DNA of 64,000 nucleotides, taken from NCBI GenBank assembly GCA_030159075.1, contig BROG01000468.1:283001-347000 (forward strand). Reading direction: 5' to 3'. This document shows positions 39,142-51,895 of this stretch, piece by piece. The position numbers were made by a program, and so were the translations under genes. The notes under the pieces were generated by a model. It made no database searches. It saw only the letters and a list, made by a program, of their open reading frames with translations, and was not told the DNA's origin. This DNA comes from Atrina japonica. Lineage: Eukaryota; Mollusca; Bivalvia; Pterioida; Pinnidae. How positions within the stretch are numbered: position 1 is the first letter of the stretch; each line of letters starts with the position of its first letter.

Positions 39142-39197
<56 letters not shown>
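39069..39197. repeat. (AT)n microsatellite
   Basis: Interrupted AT repeat, about 130 bp. Confidence 0.95.
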
Positions 39198-39199
<2 letters not shown>

Positions 39200-39359
39200 G
39201 AAATTTTGTGGTTATATAAAATTATAGAAATATTGTAGAAATTCTTTAAATTTTATTCATGATTTCTTTCGTAATAAAATATTTAGAGAACTTAAAAAAT
39301 ATTATTCTTTTTTAATAAAATTACATCCAAATGAATAATATTGTCATTCACTAAGTTTA

Positions 39360-39680
39360 TAAGTTCCTTTTACAAACAATACAAAACTGATCTAAGACAC
39401 ATTGTGATTTCCTTATATAACCGATACAACTCATCCAAGAAACTTTATGAGTTCCTTTTACAAACAATACAGAACTAATCTAAGACACATTGTGATTTCC
39501 TTATACAACCGATATAAAACTGATCTAAGACACATTGTGATTTCCTTGTATAACCGATACAAAACTCATCTAAGACACTTTGTGATTTCCTTATATAACC
39601 GATACAAAACTCATCTAAGACACTTTGTGATTTCCTTATGAAAACGATACAAAAATCATCTAAGTCACTTTTTCATCTCT
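39360..39680. repeat. Minisatellite, 45-bp unit
   Basis: About six copies of gatttccttatataaccgat, acaaaactcatctaagacac, tttgt. Confidence 0.88.
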
Positions 39681-39749
39681 TTTACCTTACGTTAACAAAC
39701 AACTGGGCCTTCATCACATTCGCAGCAAACTTTATTCAAGGATAATCAA

Positions 39750-40130
39750 GGACACACGCTACATACATAGACATTTTACTTAATATAGACACAGACGGGA
39801 AATTTGCAACCAAGCTATACGACAAACGCGACGATATCGGCTTTCCCATCGTAAATTTTCCACATTTAAGTGAGTATTATCCCACAATCACCCGCATATG
39901 GAGTTTATATTTCACAAATGATCCGATATGCCAGGGCGTGTTCAATATATGAACATTTCATATACAGATGTAAACTACTCACTGACAAATTATTGACATA
40001 GGGATATTGAAAACCGCGTTTGATGTCAACGTTCCGCAAATTTTACCGCCGGTATAATAGTTTTGTTTGCGATTTCTCTGTTTCACTGGGTGAAATGTTG
40101 AGTTGCCTTTTCGTTGGCGGTTGTTCAGAC
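39750..40130 (+). pseudogene. Penelope-like RT C-terminal fragment
   Basis: Begins acacgctacatacatagaca and follows 21237-21605 closely: TKLYDKRDDIGFPIVNFPHLS, then frameshifts, then a QMIRYARAC-type block and stops. Confidence 0.78.
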
Positions 40131-40350
40131 GTCTGTACCAATTTTGACGAGGATTCGTTCCGCACGTATTTCATTTGGACTTGACTGTGGACTCACGGCG
40201 GGTGTGACAGGTCGACAGGGGAAGCTTACTCCTCCATGCCACCTGATCCTTAGTTTCAAGAGGTCCGTGTTTGTCCATTTTTGCTGGATTTATAACTGCG
40301 TCCTGTACGTCCAAAAGATTTATACTTTGGTATCTGAGATGCTTTATACT
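40131..40350 (+). repeat. Penelope-like 3' tail following the RT fragment
   Basis: gtctgtaccaattttgacga, actcacggcgggtgtgacag and ccacctgatccttagtttca blocks; continuous with the fragment before it. Confidence 0.78.
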
Positions 40351-40354
40351 AAGA

Positions 40355-40600
40355 CACTATTGGGGGGATACGCCAGGCCCTCTGCAACTAAACTGATAAA
40401 CTTTCTAAAAAAGCAATTAATTTCTGTTCAAGAGGGGCACTGATCCACGCTGTTAATGGTTCAGAGGGTTAAACGCTATTCATAATCTGTTTTGTATTGG
40501 AAATACTTTATTATGCCTCACTCAACAGTTTTTCATCCAGTTTTTATTGGAGGGGGAAGAACCCCCTTATTTATATAAACCCCTATAGGACAATACTGTA
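40355..40600 (-). mobile_element. SINE family B remnants, reversed
   Basis: Pieces of the body (aaactgataaactttctaaa) and tail (actcaacagtttttcatcca, gtttttattggagggggaag) in reversed orientation, rearranged. A similar body piece is at 42735-42845. Confidence 0.5.
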
Positions 40601-41695
40601 TCTTATTCTCTATGATTATACAGATTGCTTTAAGTCGATGTTAGCAAGTCCAGCTCATCGTTTAATTTTCAAAATCTTAAGTTTATGCAAAACTAAAATG
40701 TTGGCCTAACTGCCGGACAATCCGTGAGCGTTTACTTTTAATATAAATATGGAGAGTTATTGGAGACAAAATATATTATACTATTTTCTCCCAGAAAATG
40801 AGTAAATTAACTTATTCTTGCATAGATATGTTAAGTTTCTTGCGTTTATCATTTTCTTTACAGTCTTACGGACATGTTGGAATTATTCAAAATGTGTACT
40901 TTAATATCTAAATCAAATACATTCTTTTGGGGTTTTTTTTTCTTCAAGAAGAATAAATTTGAATTTAGTATTTACTTCCAGCTACCGCATAACTATTATT
41001 AAAATGGTTATGATCGATGTGTTTGGGGATGTAAAAGGTCAAATTTAGTCTTTGATTAAACATTATTGAAAAAAACGGCGCCTCATTTATGGGGAATATT
41101 GTTTTCTATTTTAATTAAACATACGATTTATCAATGTTAGACAAAGATAAACGTGATGGATTACTGCCATAAATAAGCCGATTAAATTAATTCCTTAATT
41201 AGCATAAAGGTGCTAACGTGTATAATAACACTTATCTTATATCCCTCGTCTTTCATTCACTTCTCATACGGTACATATCACTGCGTTATTTGGTTTTATA
41301 CATTAATTATATGAGTAATTTTTATTTCCAGGTGCTAGAGACATTTCTCCTTTGATCTCCCGGGCTACATTTTTATAGTTCTGTGTTGAAGAAAATGTAA
41401 AAATTAGATATTTTATCTAACCGTTTCTTCATACAATCAGCCTTTGTTTTTTGCTTCTTTGTTAATGTTATTTAATTTAAAAACTAATAAACTATCTAGT
41501 TTTACAAAACCCATCAAATTTATGATACACCACGTGCCATGCTTGTGCTATCATATTTATTCATTTCTCAAAATTATCACGTAGGTCATTTCCCTGTAGT
41601 CCAACAAACCGTTATCAAAAACATGAGGTTAAACACATTATTTCAGTTATTTAATACGCTATTAGCATAATTCTACGTCTCAATCGAATAATAAA
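40601..41695. other. AT-rich gene-free stretch
   Basis: No gene or repeat recognised. Confidence 0.4.
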
Positions 41696-41701
41696 ACACA
41701 G

Positions 41702-41814
<113 letters not shown>

Positions 41815-41994
41815 CCATTGCAATTTACTACATATTTTCTTTTATACTTTAAAAATTTATAATAGGTCTTAGAAATCAGGAACATTAAGATACATGTATA
41901 TGTTATTGGACTCGTACATTTGTGTTTATAGAAAGCGATACTGGAATATTGTATATATGCATTAAATTTTGAAGTAGGTGATTATCTTATATAA

Positions 41995-42470
41995 ATATTA
42001 TTAAGTTATTAATAACACCAAAGGTGTGACAAAAGAGTCCAAAACAAATGCTCAAGACGGTCGTTTCTGTCAATAATACTTCATCACTTGAGCTCAAACT
42101 AAATACAGATATAATATTATTTCCGAAGAAAATGTGGTACCATACAAGGCCAAATTATAAAACTTAATATTATTGACAATACCAAAGTTATTGATTGAAA
42201 GAAGGTGGTAAAAATACTCAAGACGATCGTTTATATCAATAAGACATCATAAGTTGAGTTCAAATTTAATATAATTTCCAAAAGAAAAAGTGGTATCATA
42301 CAGGGCCAAATAATAAATCTAGATGTTTATTGCAAAATCAGTCTAAGAAGTACCCCACTGTGAAATTAATACTTCAGCTTTTGAGAAGTTTGGAATTTAA
42401 AGGGCAAAATATTACTTCAGTATAAAATAATCGGGTAGTACCAAAATACCACGTATTGGGAATATGTATA
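41995..42470 (-). repeat. Dispersed repeat, family D, two tandem reversed copies
   Basis: Copy 1 (41995-42175) and copy 2 (42175-42470) both hold the ctcaagacg[g/a]tcgttt, gagctcaaactaaat-like and gtggta[c/t]catac blocks. The second extends into aaatcagtctaagaagtacc. A third partial copy lies at 42535-42715. Confidence 0.65.
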
Positions 42471-42920
42471 CCACCAGGGACTCGAACAGTCCACATCAGT
42501 TGCAACGACCTAGTGTCTATAAATATCAATTGCAATAGAAAAGTTACAGTTTAAAAAGTGGTCAAAACAAATTCCTAAATTTGTAACAAAATCAGTCTTA
42601 GAGTACCCACTTTAAAATGAATACCCGAGCTTTTGATAAATTTAGAATCTATATGGTGTATCTTAGCGAAATAGTACTTTAGTATGGAATAATTGGCTGG
42701 TACCGAATTAAGACATTTCGTGAGTTCCGTATACAAAACTCATCTAAGACACTATTGGGAGAACACAATCGACTTTCTGAACGTAAACTGGTAAACTTTC
42801 TAAAATATTAGTTTAGGTTCGAGCTGGACCCTAACCCGCGCTGTTTACATTTCTGGAGGTCAAATAAAATACGATCATACTGTTTTATATATTTAATCAT
42901 TATTTATTAATCGATTGAAT

Positions 42921-43188
42921 GTTGTTTGTTTGTTTATTGTTGTTCAAGAATCTTTCACTCATATGGAGACGTCACTAAATGCCGGTGAAGGGCTTCAAAT
43001 TTTGCCCTATGCTTACTGCCATTGAGCAGTGAGGGTTTTTTAACTTGCCAACACCTACTGCGACACGGGACCTCGAGTTTTACTGTCTCATCCGAAGGAC
43101 AGGAAACCAAAATGCCGCCGACTGGAATCGATCTCACGACCTCACGATCAAGAGTCTAGCGCGCCACCGACTGAGCAAGGCCGGCTCA
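42921..43188 (-). mobile_element. SINE family A, reversed, near full length
   Basis: Minus strand: gagccggccttgctcagtcg head, then the B-box region, gatgagacagtaaaactcga, and a tail ending ataaacaaacaaacaac. Confidence 0.87.
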
Positions 43189-43204
43189 ATTGATTGAATG
43201 TAGT

Positions 43205-43385
43205 TTTACGCAACACTCCAATTTTTTAGTCCACTGGAGACTTCCGGTTTATAAAAGAGGAGGAAAGTACCCGGTTACAACATACGGAACGGGATGAAAA
43301 GATCACCGGTCTTCCGCAAGTAAACTGGACAAATTTCTCTTAAACTCGGCTTAGAGTTTCAACGGGTCTGGAACCTACGCTGATA
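43205..43385 (-). mobile_element. SINE family B, reversed
   Basis: Minus strand: gtttgtccagtttacttgc-like block, gaccggtgatcttttcatcc and the terminal ggagtgttgcgtaaaac. Confidence 0.7.
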
Positions 43386-43486
43386 ACACTTCAGAATTGT
43401 AAATCAGTGACTTTAGCCAGTCCAAAAGTGTCTTTATGGGAAAATGAGTTAAACACGATATCGGTATTTTGAATTTTTAATAATGT

Positions 43487-43683
43487 GTAACGCTACTAAC
43501 AGTTTTTCGGTTATATAGGGGCGGCCAGTTTTTAATAGTGGGGGAGAGAAACCGGTTACAATGTACCCGGGAAGAGATCACCTGCCATCCGCTAGTAAAC
43601 TGGCATATTTTCTCACAAAATCCAGAGGTGATTCATCATGGTTCAAAGCGCGATGTTCTAACCTCTCGACCACGGAGGCCCCA
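43487..43683 (-). mobile_element. SINE family B, reversed, near full length
   Basis: Minus strand head ggggcctccgtggtcgagag, then gttagaacatcgcgctttga, and a body with gccagtttactagcggatgg and ccgcccctatataaccgaaa. Confidence 0.82.
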
Positions 43684-43939
43684 ACGGTATTGGTAAACAA
43701 CAGGTGCGTGTTGCAAACTAAGAAAGATAACTCGTAGTCAGAACAGCGTAGCGTTTTTAAATCGCTATCCCATGCTTGGTTGATCTGACAACGTTTAGAA
43801 AGACACTGTGTAGATAAGTTAGCGATTCCGAGTTGGTATCAATAATGTACATTGTACATGTATATGATATACTCATCTTTTGAACTACTAATACCCTGAT
43901 ACACCTCTCCAACGGTACTATTTTTATTTTTATTTTCGG

Positions 43940-44105
43940 CATTGTGTGATACCACTTTTTGTTTCAAACTAAACAATGTTTTTTAATTCGAGCTCAGCTG
44001 ATAAAGTCTAATTGATAGAAACGATCGTCTTCAGCATTTGTTTCGGTCCCTTTTTTGTAAAACTATAACTTTGGTATTATATTTTAATATCTAGGTTTAT
44101 TATGT
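43940..44105 (+). repeat. Dispersed repeat, family D
   Basis: tgataccactttttgtttca, tcgagctcagctgataaagt, ctaattgatagaaacgatcg and tttggtattat match the 11358 and 27795 copies. Confidence 0.65.
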
Positions 44106-44329
44106 ATATATTTTTTTTTTTGTCCAATGGTTTAACTATATTTGTATTTAGTATATATCGGATTAATTTTGTATTCATTGTTTTTCCTTATTATGATGTA
44201 TCCCAGATATTTGGTATTTGAATTTGAAATTTAAATTTGTATTAAAATACAATATTATAATGTAACGTTATGTCTTTGTTTTCGTGATATGAGGATGATT
44301 CGCCATACATTCGAATCTAATCACAGTAC

Positions 44330-44945
44330 TTTTTAATCTAATTCACGGTAAATTTTAATACAACTCACAGTATATTTAATACAATTCACAGTATATTTTA
44401 AAACAATTCACTATACATTTTAATACAATTCATGGTAAATTATATTACAATTCACTATATATTTTAATACAATTCATGATAAATTTTGATATAATTCATG
44501 GTACATTTTGAAATATTTCACAGTATGTTTTAATACAAATCACACGTTGGTATATATTAATACAATTCATAGTATATTTTAATACATTTCATGATACATT
44601 TTCATACAATTCACTATATACTTTAATACAATTCACTATATATTGATAAAATCCACGGTACATTTTTATACCACCATACATTTTAATACAATTCATGGTC
44701 CATTGTAATACAATTCACTACACATTTTAATACAATTTCATTAATTCAGGGGGCATATTAATACAATTGAAGGTACAGTTTAATACAATTCACTATATAT
44801 TTTAATACAATTTAGGGTACATTGTAATACATTTTGTGGTACATTTCAATACAATTCACTATACAGTTTATTCCAATTCATGGTACACTTTAATACAATT
44901 CATTGTACATTTCGTACAACTCACGGTACATTTTATGGTAGTGTT
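44330..44945. repeat. Degenerate minisatellite, about 24-bp unit
   Basis: About 25 diverged copies of ttcacagtatattttaatac with aa between them. AT-rich, no coding value. Confidence 0.85.
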
Positions 44946-45609
44946 CCCTGTATGTGTTGATACACAGAAATCATCTTAATAGAATACCCGTTTCATCTTG
45001 TATGAGGAAATAACTTGGTTGATAAAGAAATATCTAGAAAACTGTCAATTCTATCATGTTTTTACTTTATGCAATTGGTAAAACAACAAGTACATGAAAA
45101 TTTTCATATTAATTTCATACCGAAAATTGTTACATGCTTTATAACCTTCGTTTACATCTATCATATTCTCATTTTCTGGGGTATCAACCCCCTCACCTGG
45201 TAAAACAAAAACATGATACATCTTAAATTCTATAGATATGTAAATTGCACCAATTATTAATAATATACATTGCGTGTAGACTATTATAATAAACAGGTAG
45301 TTTTCGGAAGTAATTAAGCCTGAACTAAAAGCAAGGAGGTTGTAAACGGCTGGAAATATGAAAGTAAAATAGGGATAGTAAACGGATCGGACATTTACAA
45401 TGTAATATTAACATAAATTGGTCCCGTATTATCAGCGGTATCTAGATTTTACGCGCCGTTTTAATTAACGCCCAGTAATTTAATTATCCCCTTGTCTCAT
45501 AGATAGATAATAAGAACCGTCTTATAATTACAGAAGTCATTTACACCATCATGCTAAATAACTAGACAAATAAATGTGGAAAGAGTTCGACACAAAGAGG
45601 TTATCGAGT

Positions 45610-45610
<1 letters not shown>
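44946..45610. other. AT-rich gene-free stretch
   Basis: No gene or known repeat recognised. Confidence 0.4.

Positions 45611-45612
<2 letters not shown>

Positions 45613-45661
<49 letters not shown>
45613..45661. repeat. (CT)n microsatellite
   Basis: About 49 bp of pure CT. Confidence 0.95.
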
Positions 45662-45665
<4 letters not shown>

Positions 45666-47239
45666 AATCTTCGAACACACTTTATTCACGTGGAAGAAAT
45701 CGTCAAAACCCTCCTCTCTACAATTAATGATCACTTGTAATTGATAAGGGCAAGTCAAACTTGCAGAAATATTCCAGAAAAAGTGTTCCTGACTTTACCA
45801 TACAAAAGAGAGACTGGGTATGTATATTCATACAATGAGAGGATGTGGAGATTAAATTGCATTTCTTATTTGAAAACGTCTTACCAATTAAGTCAAATTC
45901 ATTGATAGATTCCATAGTACTTTTGTAAAGCAACCATTCATCAAAATAAAACAAAAACACTGACATCAGTGAAAAACAAAAGACATCAGATAGTCTATTT
46001 TTTATCATTTTAATTTATCAAAATAGTTTACGTACGAGAATCTCTCTGTAAGCATTACCAGATTACCTGTGAGGATTAATTATATCTTTATGAAGGGGAA
46101 CAACTTTCAATGACTTCCGGTTTTCTTGTTCACCCTATATATGCCGTACAATTACCCGAAATACTCGGAAAACCGATGCCTTTTGGGAGATTACAGAGTG
46201 ATAAAACAAATGGTTCCAGACTTTCACTTCTGTTTTGCAAGTAAAAAACATAGCCGCCACACCAGGCCGTGCAGTGCTTCATCTACGTAGGGAAAAAATA
46301 ACTGTGAATATATCAAACAGATAGGAATATTTCATTTTTAAGAGCTTAGAAAATTATAGTTCAGATATGATACAACACTGTGTGAGAAAATTAAATGGTT
46401 AGTGTCGATATTTTATTAAATCTGCAAACAATTCTATCCGAGCAAAAGTTTACTTATACTATAATTCTTTCAATAAATCAAAGTTTTAATTTTCAAACTC
46501 AAATTATTGATTTCTGGAAGGTAATTGACAAATTTGGGTTATCTCTATCATATCAGTTAATCTTACTAATTGAGTACATCAATTGACAAACAATAAAAAT
46601 AATCTCAAAAAACATGTACATGTGTATAACTTTTCTACGTCGCCAATTGTTCAAACGACTAGGTGCAAATTTTTGTGACGTCACAAGGGTACTTATAATT
46701 CTGCTGCAGGTGATCGAATTGTAAAACAATTATTCTCTTTCACGTCTAGATCTGTGTTTAATTTTCTAATTATCACCTCGAGCATGAGAGGCAGTTATAG
46801 GGTGATTGTGTAACGGGTTTACGTGATAACGTTAACACGTTGTAAATTATTTACCGTAATACCGACAGATCCGAGTTATTTCTTGTTTACATACACCGTG
46901 TTAATATCGCGTTTGTTGTTATAAACTCTTCAAAGTCCATCTCCTTCAAACCCTAATTTATTTCATGACCTTTATTTTCATAGTTGCTGATTTTCGTGAG
47001 AGAAATTTTAAAGCTCCTGTGTAACAAAATTTCATGAAATTCTATTTCCCATATTTATAAGATAATTTTACAAACTAAAAATGATCATTCAGTCCAAAAT
47101 TCTATAAATGCACGCAGCTTTTATTAAGGTACTCGATGGTGAATAAAATATGACGCGTCTATGGTGCTTAAAACTCTAAGTATAAAGCTTGCATACAAAT
47201 TTACGAATTTTAAACTTCTTAGTTATTTGATATAGATAT
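45662..47239. other. AT-rich gene-free stretch
   Basis: Frames of up to 94 codons exist but lack motifs, splice context or family resemblance. Confidence 0.4.
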
Positions 47240-47490
47240 TTTAAACATAATACCAAAGTTATAATGCTCAAGACGATCGTTTCTGTCAATTAGACATCAT
47301 CAGTTGAGCTCCACTTAAAATGTATCTGTATTATCTAAAGAGAAAGTGGTATCATACAAGGTCTAATAAATCTAAAAGTATAGCCGAAATCCGTCTAAGA
47401 GTAACCACTGTAAAAAGATGACTATCTTAGCTTTAGAAAACTTTGGAATTAAAATGGCTGATCTTGCAGGTGTCAAAACTCTAAGTTTAC
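47240..47490 (-). repeat. Dispersed repeat, family D, longest reversed copy
   Basis: Inverse of 27795-28080 over most of its length (tgctcaagacgatcgtttct, gaaagtggtatcatacaagg, taaaagtatagccgaaatcc, gtctaagagtaaccactgta). Confidence 0.7.
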
Positions 47491-48667
47491 GCGAATCATA
47501 CAAGAAAATTACCCTTACGTAAATGCGAAGTCCGTGTCATTGTAGATATGTACTTGACGCAACCGGGGGTCGGATCAATCCCGAGACTCTCCTAACACAG
47601 GGAATGAGGGTTCCCTGACCACGCTCTATGAGGGGCTTTAGTGCCTTGTAATTCTAATATTATCATGCTTTGTAATTTCAAATTATTAAGTATAATCATA
47701 TTAAAATTTCACTGACACTGAAACTCCTCAAAACACTTGTTACGCATGTCAAAAATGTGTGAAACTTCACCTACCGATGGTGAAATCTATATAACTGAAA
47801 TATCATTGGCGAAACGGAACCAACCCAACACACAACAGATACCACGATTTTCAATAGTCATTATAATAAAAGTTCATATTTTTTCTTCTCTTTGTGGTTA
47901 CGCCAATTTTCACCCTGGACAGAAAAGGGTCCCACGGTTGTACGGAGACACAATATTATGAGCCGCACCTATCGCCGTATCGAAAGTCAAATTAATGTAA
48001 TCAAACGTCGACGTGAAACCTAGACGAATCAACAGATGGACACTCGAAGAGATAATTATCGCCAAGACGGTCCAGTATGTTGAAGAAGCTAAATATTTAA
48101 AGATAACTAAATAATGACCATTTATAATTATCTATAAACCATTAACACCGAGGTATTCCGTTTGTTGTTCCGATAAAAGAGAGTTACGCATGGCGTGATC
48201 AAAGCAATTCCGGATGTTACGGTTCGTTACGGAAATTCCCTTACGAATTAACAAGTAGTAGTTTTCTATAACGAGAGATTGCATATCTAATGAATTGGAC
48301 AGTCAGAGAAACAGATTACTCAGTTTCTGAAATCAAATTTCATGAATGGGTCATTAGATTATACTTTCAAGACATTTTCTTGTATACAGAGCTGTGTTAT
48401 TTGCGATGACGGATTAGGAACGACGAAAGGCCTTACATCTACTCAGCGCGGATTCGAATCTGACTGGAATATACTAGGTTTATTTTTATAGTAAAAACCA
48501 TATAACCTGGCGGAACGGAGTCTCGAGAACCCTTTTTTTTACTCAGACGACTTATAAATTTTAAGTAGTAAAGCAAAACCAGATCAAATTTACACTGACA
48601 AGGGTAGTAATTCCTATACGTCATCATACTAATATGTACCCAGTGAGGGAATAAAACGTTTTTTCGC

Positions 48668-48895
48668 GTGAGTGGAATCCTCCGTATGATAATAAAATGG
48701 GTTACTCAGCCCACAAAGTTAGGTAAATCGGACGAGAGGTCCCAATTAATTTGGGCGAGAACTGTCGCAGGTCTTTTCCCCCACCGGTACCGTGAATGTA
48801 TAGGGGTTTCTCTTCCATCATTAAACTGGCCATCACCAAATATTACGTGAAAAGATGGTGAGTTTGAAGCAAAACACCATTAATAAAACAAAACA
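48668..48895 (+). mobile_element. SINE family B, degraded
   Basis: gggcgagaactgtcgcaggt, aatgtataggggtttctctt and taaactggccatcacc, then an AACACCATTAATAAAACAAAAC-like tail. Confidence 0.5.
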
Positions 48896-48940
48896 AAACG
48901 AATTCCACTTCATTTCGTTCAAAACGATTCAACAAGACAT

Positions 48941-49093
48941 ATACAGTGAAACTTGTATATATATAAAGACCCTCTTACAGACCAAACAAAACCAGTCCAT
49001 ATAGGGAGGTAGTCTTGATTTATACACAAATGGTACCATTGCGGACACAAAAAAGTCTTTATGACCAGGTGGTTTGAAGCAAGTTTAACTGTA
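48941..49093. mobile_element. pogo/Tc1-type MITE
   Basis: Ends atacagtgaaacttgta and gcaagtttaactgta are inverted. Terminal motif and internal gggaggtagtctt-type block resemble the element at 34862. Confidence 0.6.
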
Positions 49094-49147
49094 CTTTTTC
49101 CGTGAGTCCGAAATTATTCTCAACTTTACTTGCAATCACCGAACTGA

Positions 49148-49248
49148 GGTCCCCCAATCTCTTACACAGAGTTGTCGGTCCTTGTACTCGCTTTCAAAAT
49201 CGAAAGTGCAAGGACCGGCAACTCTGTGTAAGAGATTGTAGGTCCCCC
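49148..49248. mobile_element. Palindromic foldback element with direct flanking repeats
   Basis: Positions 49155-49238 are an almost perfect 84-bp palindrome (arms begin caatctcttacacagagttg). It is bounded on both sides by ggtccccc (49148-49155 and 49241-49248), which looks like an 8-bp target-site duplication. Confidence 0.7.
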
Positions 49249-49249
49249 A

Positions 49250-50570
49250 TGTCTCTCACCTCTTTCTAGTACCGATTCGGAAGTCATCTGGAGGGTCGTT
49301 AGAGGGTGATACTAAATGAAGAACTCTAGATTTTGAGTTGGTGGGTTATTAAGTTGTATTTAATTCAATACAAACAACCTACATACATGCACTTTAATGG
49401 ACAAACATTTATAATACATATACATGTATATAAGTTATGCAGTTCTATGCGGCACTTTCCCTTTTGAGTTGTCTTTGCTTTGAAAAAAATATTGTTCCGA
49501 ATTATTAGTTTATTTATTTTTTCATTCTCGTTAAATAAGTAAATAAACAATTTTAATTCATTTACCATGTTATACCGGCCGTTTTATACTTGTCATTTAC
49601 AAGATTTACGGCTCAGTTGTCGTTTCACGTTGCTACTGCGATTCTAGTGGATCGTAAATATAAAAAAAAACAATAATTCGAATTTTATACACATTAATGT
49701 CGTAAAATTTGTCATCTTTGAATTGTTTGTGTTCTAAACATTACTATTCTGCTCATTTTTTTTTACACTGACACGAATAGTGAAAATAAAGCTAGATTTC
49801 TTTAGGGTTATTTAGATTTTTTCATTCAAGGTCGCCGCTCGTTCATAGATCTTAAGATGTATATAGAAAAAAAATATTGTATCGATTCAAAACGGCCAGT
49901 AATCGTTTCCCGGGTATATTGTATTTTGTATGAGAAAAGTGATTAATTTTCGTGGTGAAAAATTTCACGGATAAAAAGATAGAAAAAAAATACAATGTAA
50001 TAAGTTTCATCTCAAAGACACTTTAAAAAAAGGTTTATGTGTGACCTGTTACCGGGTGTTAAACCCGGAACCTTCTGGTTCCTTGACCACTTATACCACC
50101 ATGAGCGATTTCCACATGTATAGAGAGCATGAATGATATTCATACAGATACACATTTGCCTCAATGATGGACGATGATGGAGTAACTCGACCTAGCATTA
50201 CTTCGTACTAAATACACTCATAAACTTATGTCTGATCTCAAATGAATCTGTCAAAGCGAACCACATGACAAAACGCGCACTTCATGAGATTAATAAAGCG
50301 AAAATGTTATTTTGGGTCTGAAATAGACCGAGGGCTAGGACAACAGATCATACCTGCAATTAGGAATAGCTTTACTGCGGTCATCTTAGAACAAAACAAT
50401 ATATATTAAAGTGTTGAAACAAAAGACACGTCCAAGAATGACGGACAATTAGGTATAGTGGTCAACAAGATGAAGTACACTGCTACTTTTATTCATTTGT
50501 GAAATGTAGCTGTATATCTTTTAAAGTGGTACATGGACACTTGAAGCCAAAGGTTATATGGCATTGTATT
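49250..50570. other. AT-rich gene-free stretch
   Basis: No gene recognised. The segment at 50042-50110 (acctgttaccgggtgttaaa, ccttgaccacttataccacc) could be a relic tRNA-like repeat. Confidence 0.35.
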
Positions 50571-50575
50571 AAACA

Positions 50576-50576
<1 letters not shown>

Positions 50577-50658
<82 letters not shown>

Positions 50659-50720
50659 CTTTATTATATCGCGATAGTCCGATATTGGTCCGATATATAT
50701 ATATCATATATATATATATA
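50577..50720. repeat. (AT)n microsatellite in two blocks
   Basis: 50577-50655 and 50692-50720 with a short unique spacer. Confidence 0.95.
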
Positions 50721-51811
50721 TCTCACCTATATATATTTTTATCGCTTTGAGGATATGTATAACACAGACACCCCCCTTATATAAATGGCTATATATTGAT
50801 ATTTATATATACAGGGAAGATATAGTATATAGTAAAGAGACGATAATCAGGATATAACGTATTATAAAATACCGTAAACAGAGTGGATGATTCGGATATA
50901 ACGTGCTATGAACCAGAAAGAGTGAATAACCCGGATAATCGAAGTATAAAGGATAAATAGCGGATAATATTGATATAACATATCATAAAAGATCAAGAAC
51001 AGATAACTCGGATAAAACGTATCTTAAAAGATAAAGATTGCTTATATAATCAACATTACATCACCTACCAATCCAAATAAGAACTTCAAGTCATAGTAAT
51101 AACACTTATAACCATGTGTTATGTACCTCACGTTATAAGTTCCATATTAAGTGTCTTGATGGTGATAACAGATCGTTATCCGGCATAATGTTTATGTCGC
51201 CATATTTTGTTGTTTTTTATGCTGCCAAGAATTATTGACAAATAAAGAAAACCGCCAACATACACTATCTTTTATCTATCATTTAAGATCTATCTTAAAC
51301 TGTAAATGAGATAATTATTCTCTTGCACGTTTTGTCGATATCATTATGTGTAATAATTCGGACTTGATTTCCTGGGGGAGTGATTTCAGCATCAAACCTC
51401 ATCACCTAATAAACAAATGAAGTATTATTGCGCAATAACAACAAACGAGTTGAGAAAAAGGACCGAGCACGGATAATGAAATACAGAAATCGTCTCGTAA
51501 TTAAACACGTCGTTAACATGGAGTCTAATATAAGATTATAAATTATTCACCAATGGTTTCGCACCCAGAAAAAATAGTTCATAATTTTCATGAAGTTTTG
51601 TTCGCACTTTTTAGGACGATCCAGCATCTGTTCCATATGACTGTGTAATCAATATAATTAATGAGAACAGGTAAACCATCATTTGACCGTCATACGGACT
51701 CCAGTCTAAATTGGAATTCTGTCTTGAAACTTTCAGGGTGTCATTTTATTCCTATATATAAATATTCTTACCACAGTCTATCGTTTGCATGTTTAATGGA
51801 TTGATAGATTG
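50721..51811. other. AT-rich gene-free stretch
   Basis: Loose repetition of ggataacg/ggataata and taaaagat motifs at 50830-51045; nothing else recognised. Confidence 0.35.
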
Positions 51812-51895
51812 ATGTTGTTTTACATCCCGCCAAGAACTTTTCACGAATGTTGAGATGTCACCATCTTTGGGTGAAGTGCTACAAATTCTGGTCTC
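51812..51895 (-). mobile_element. SINE tail fragment, reversed
   Basis: ttgttttacatcccgccaag, ttgagatgtcaccatctttg and ggtgaagtgctacaaatt resemble the tail of SINE families A/C. Confidence 0.5.

Noticed and set aside
45724..46008. 94-codon minus-strand frame
   Set aside because: AT-rich chance frame without family resemblance.
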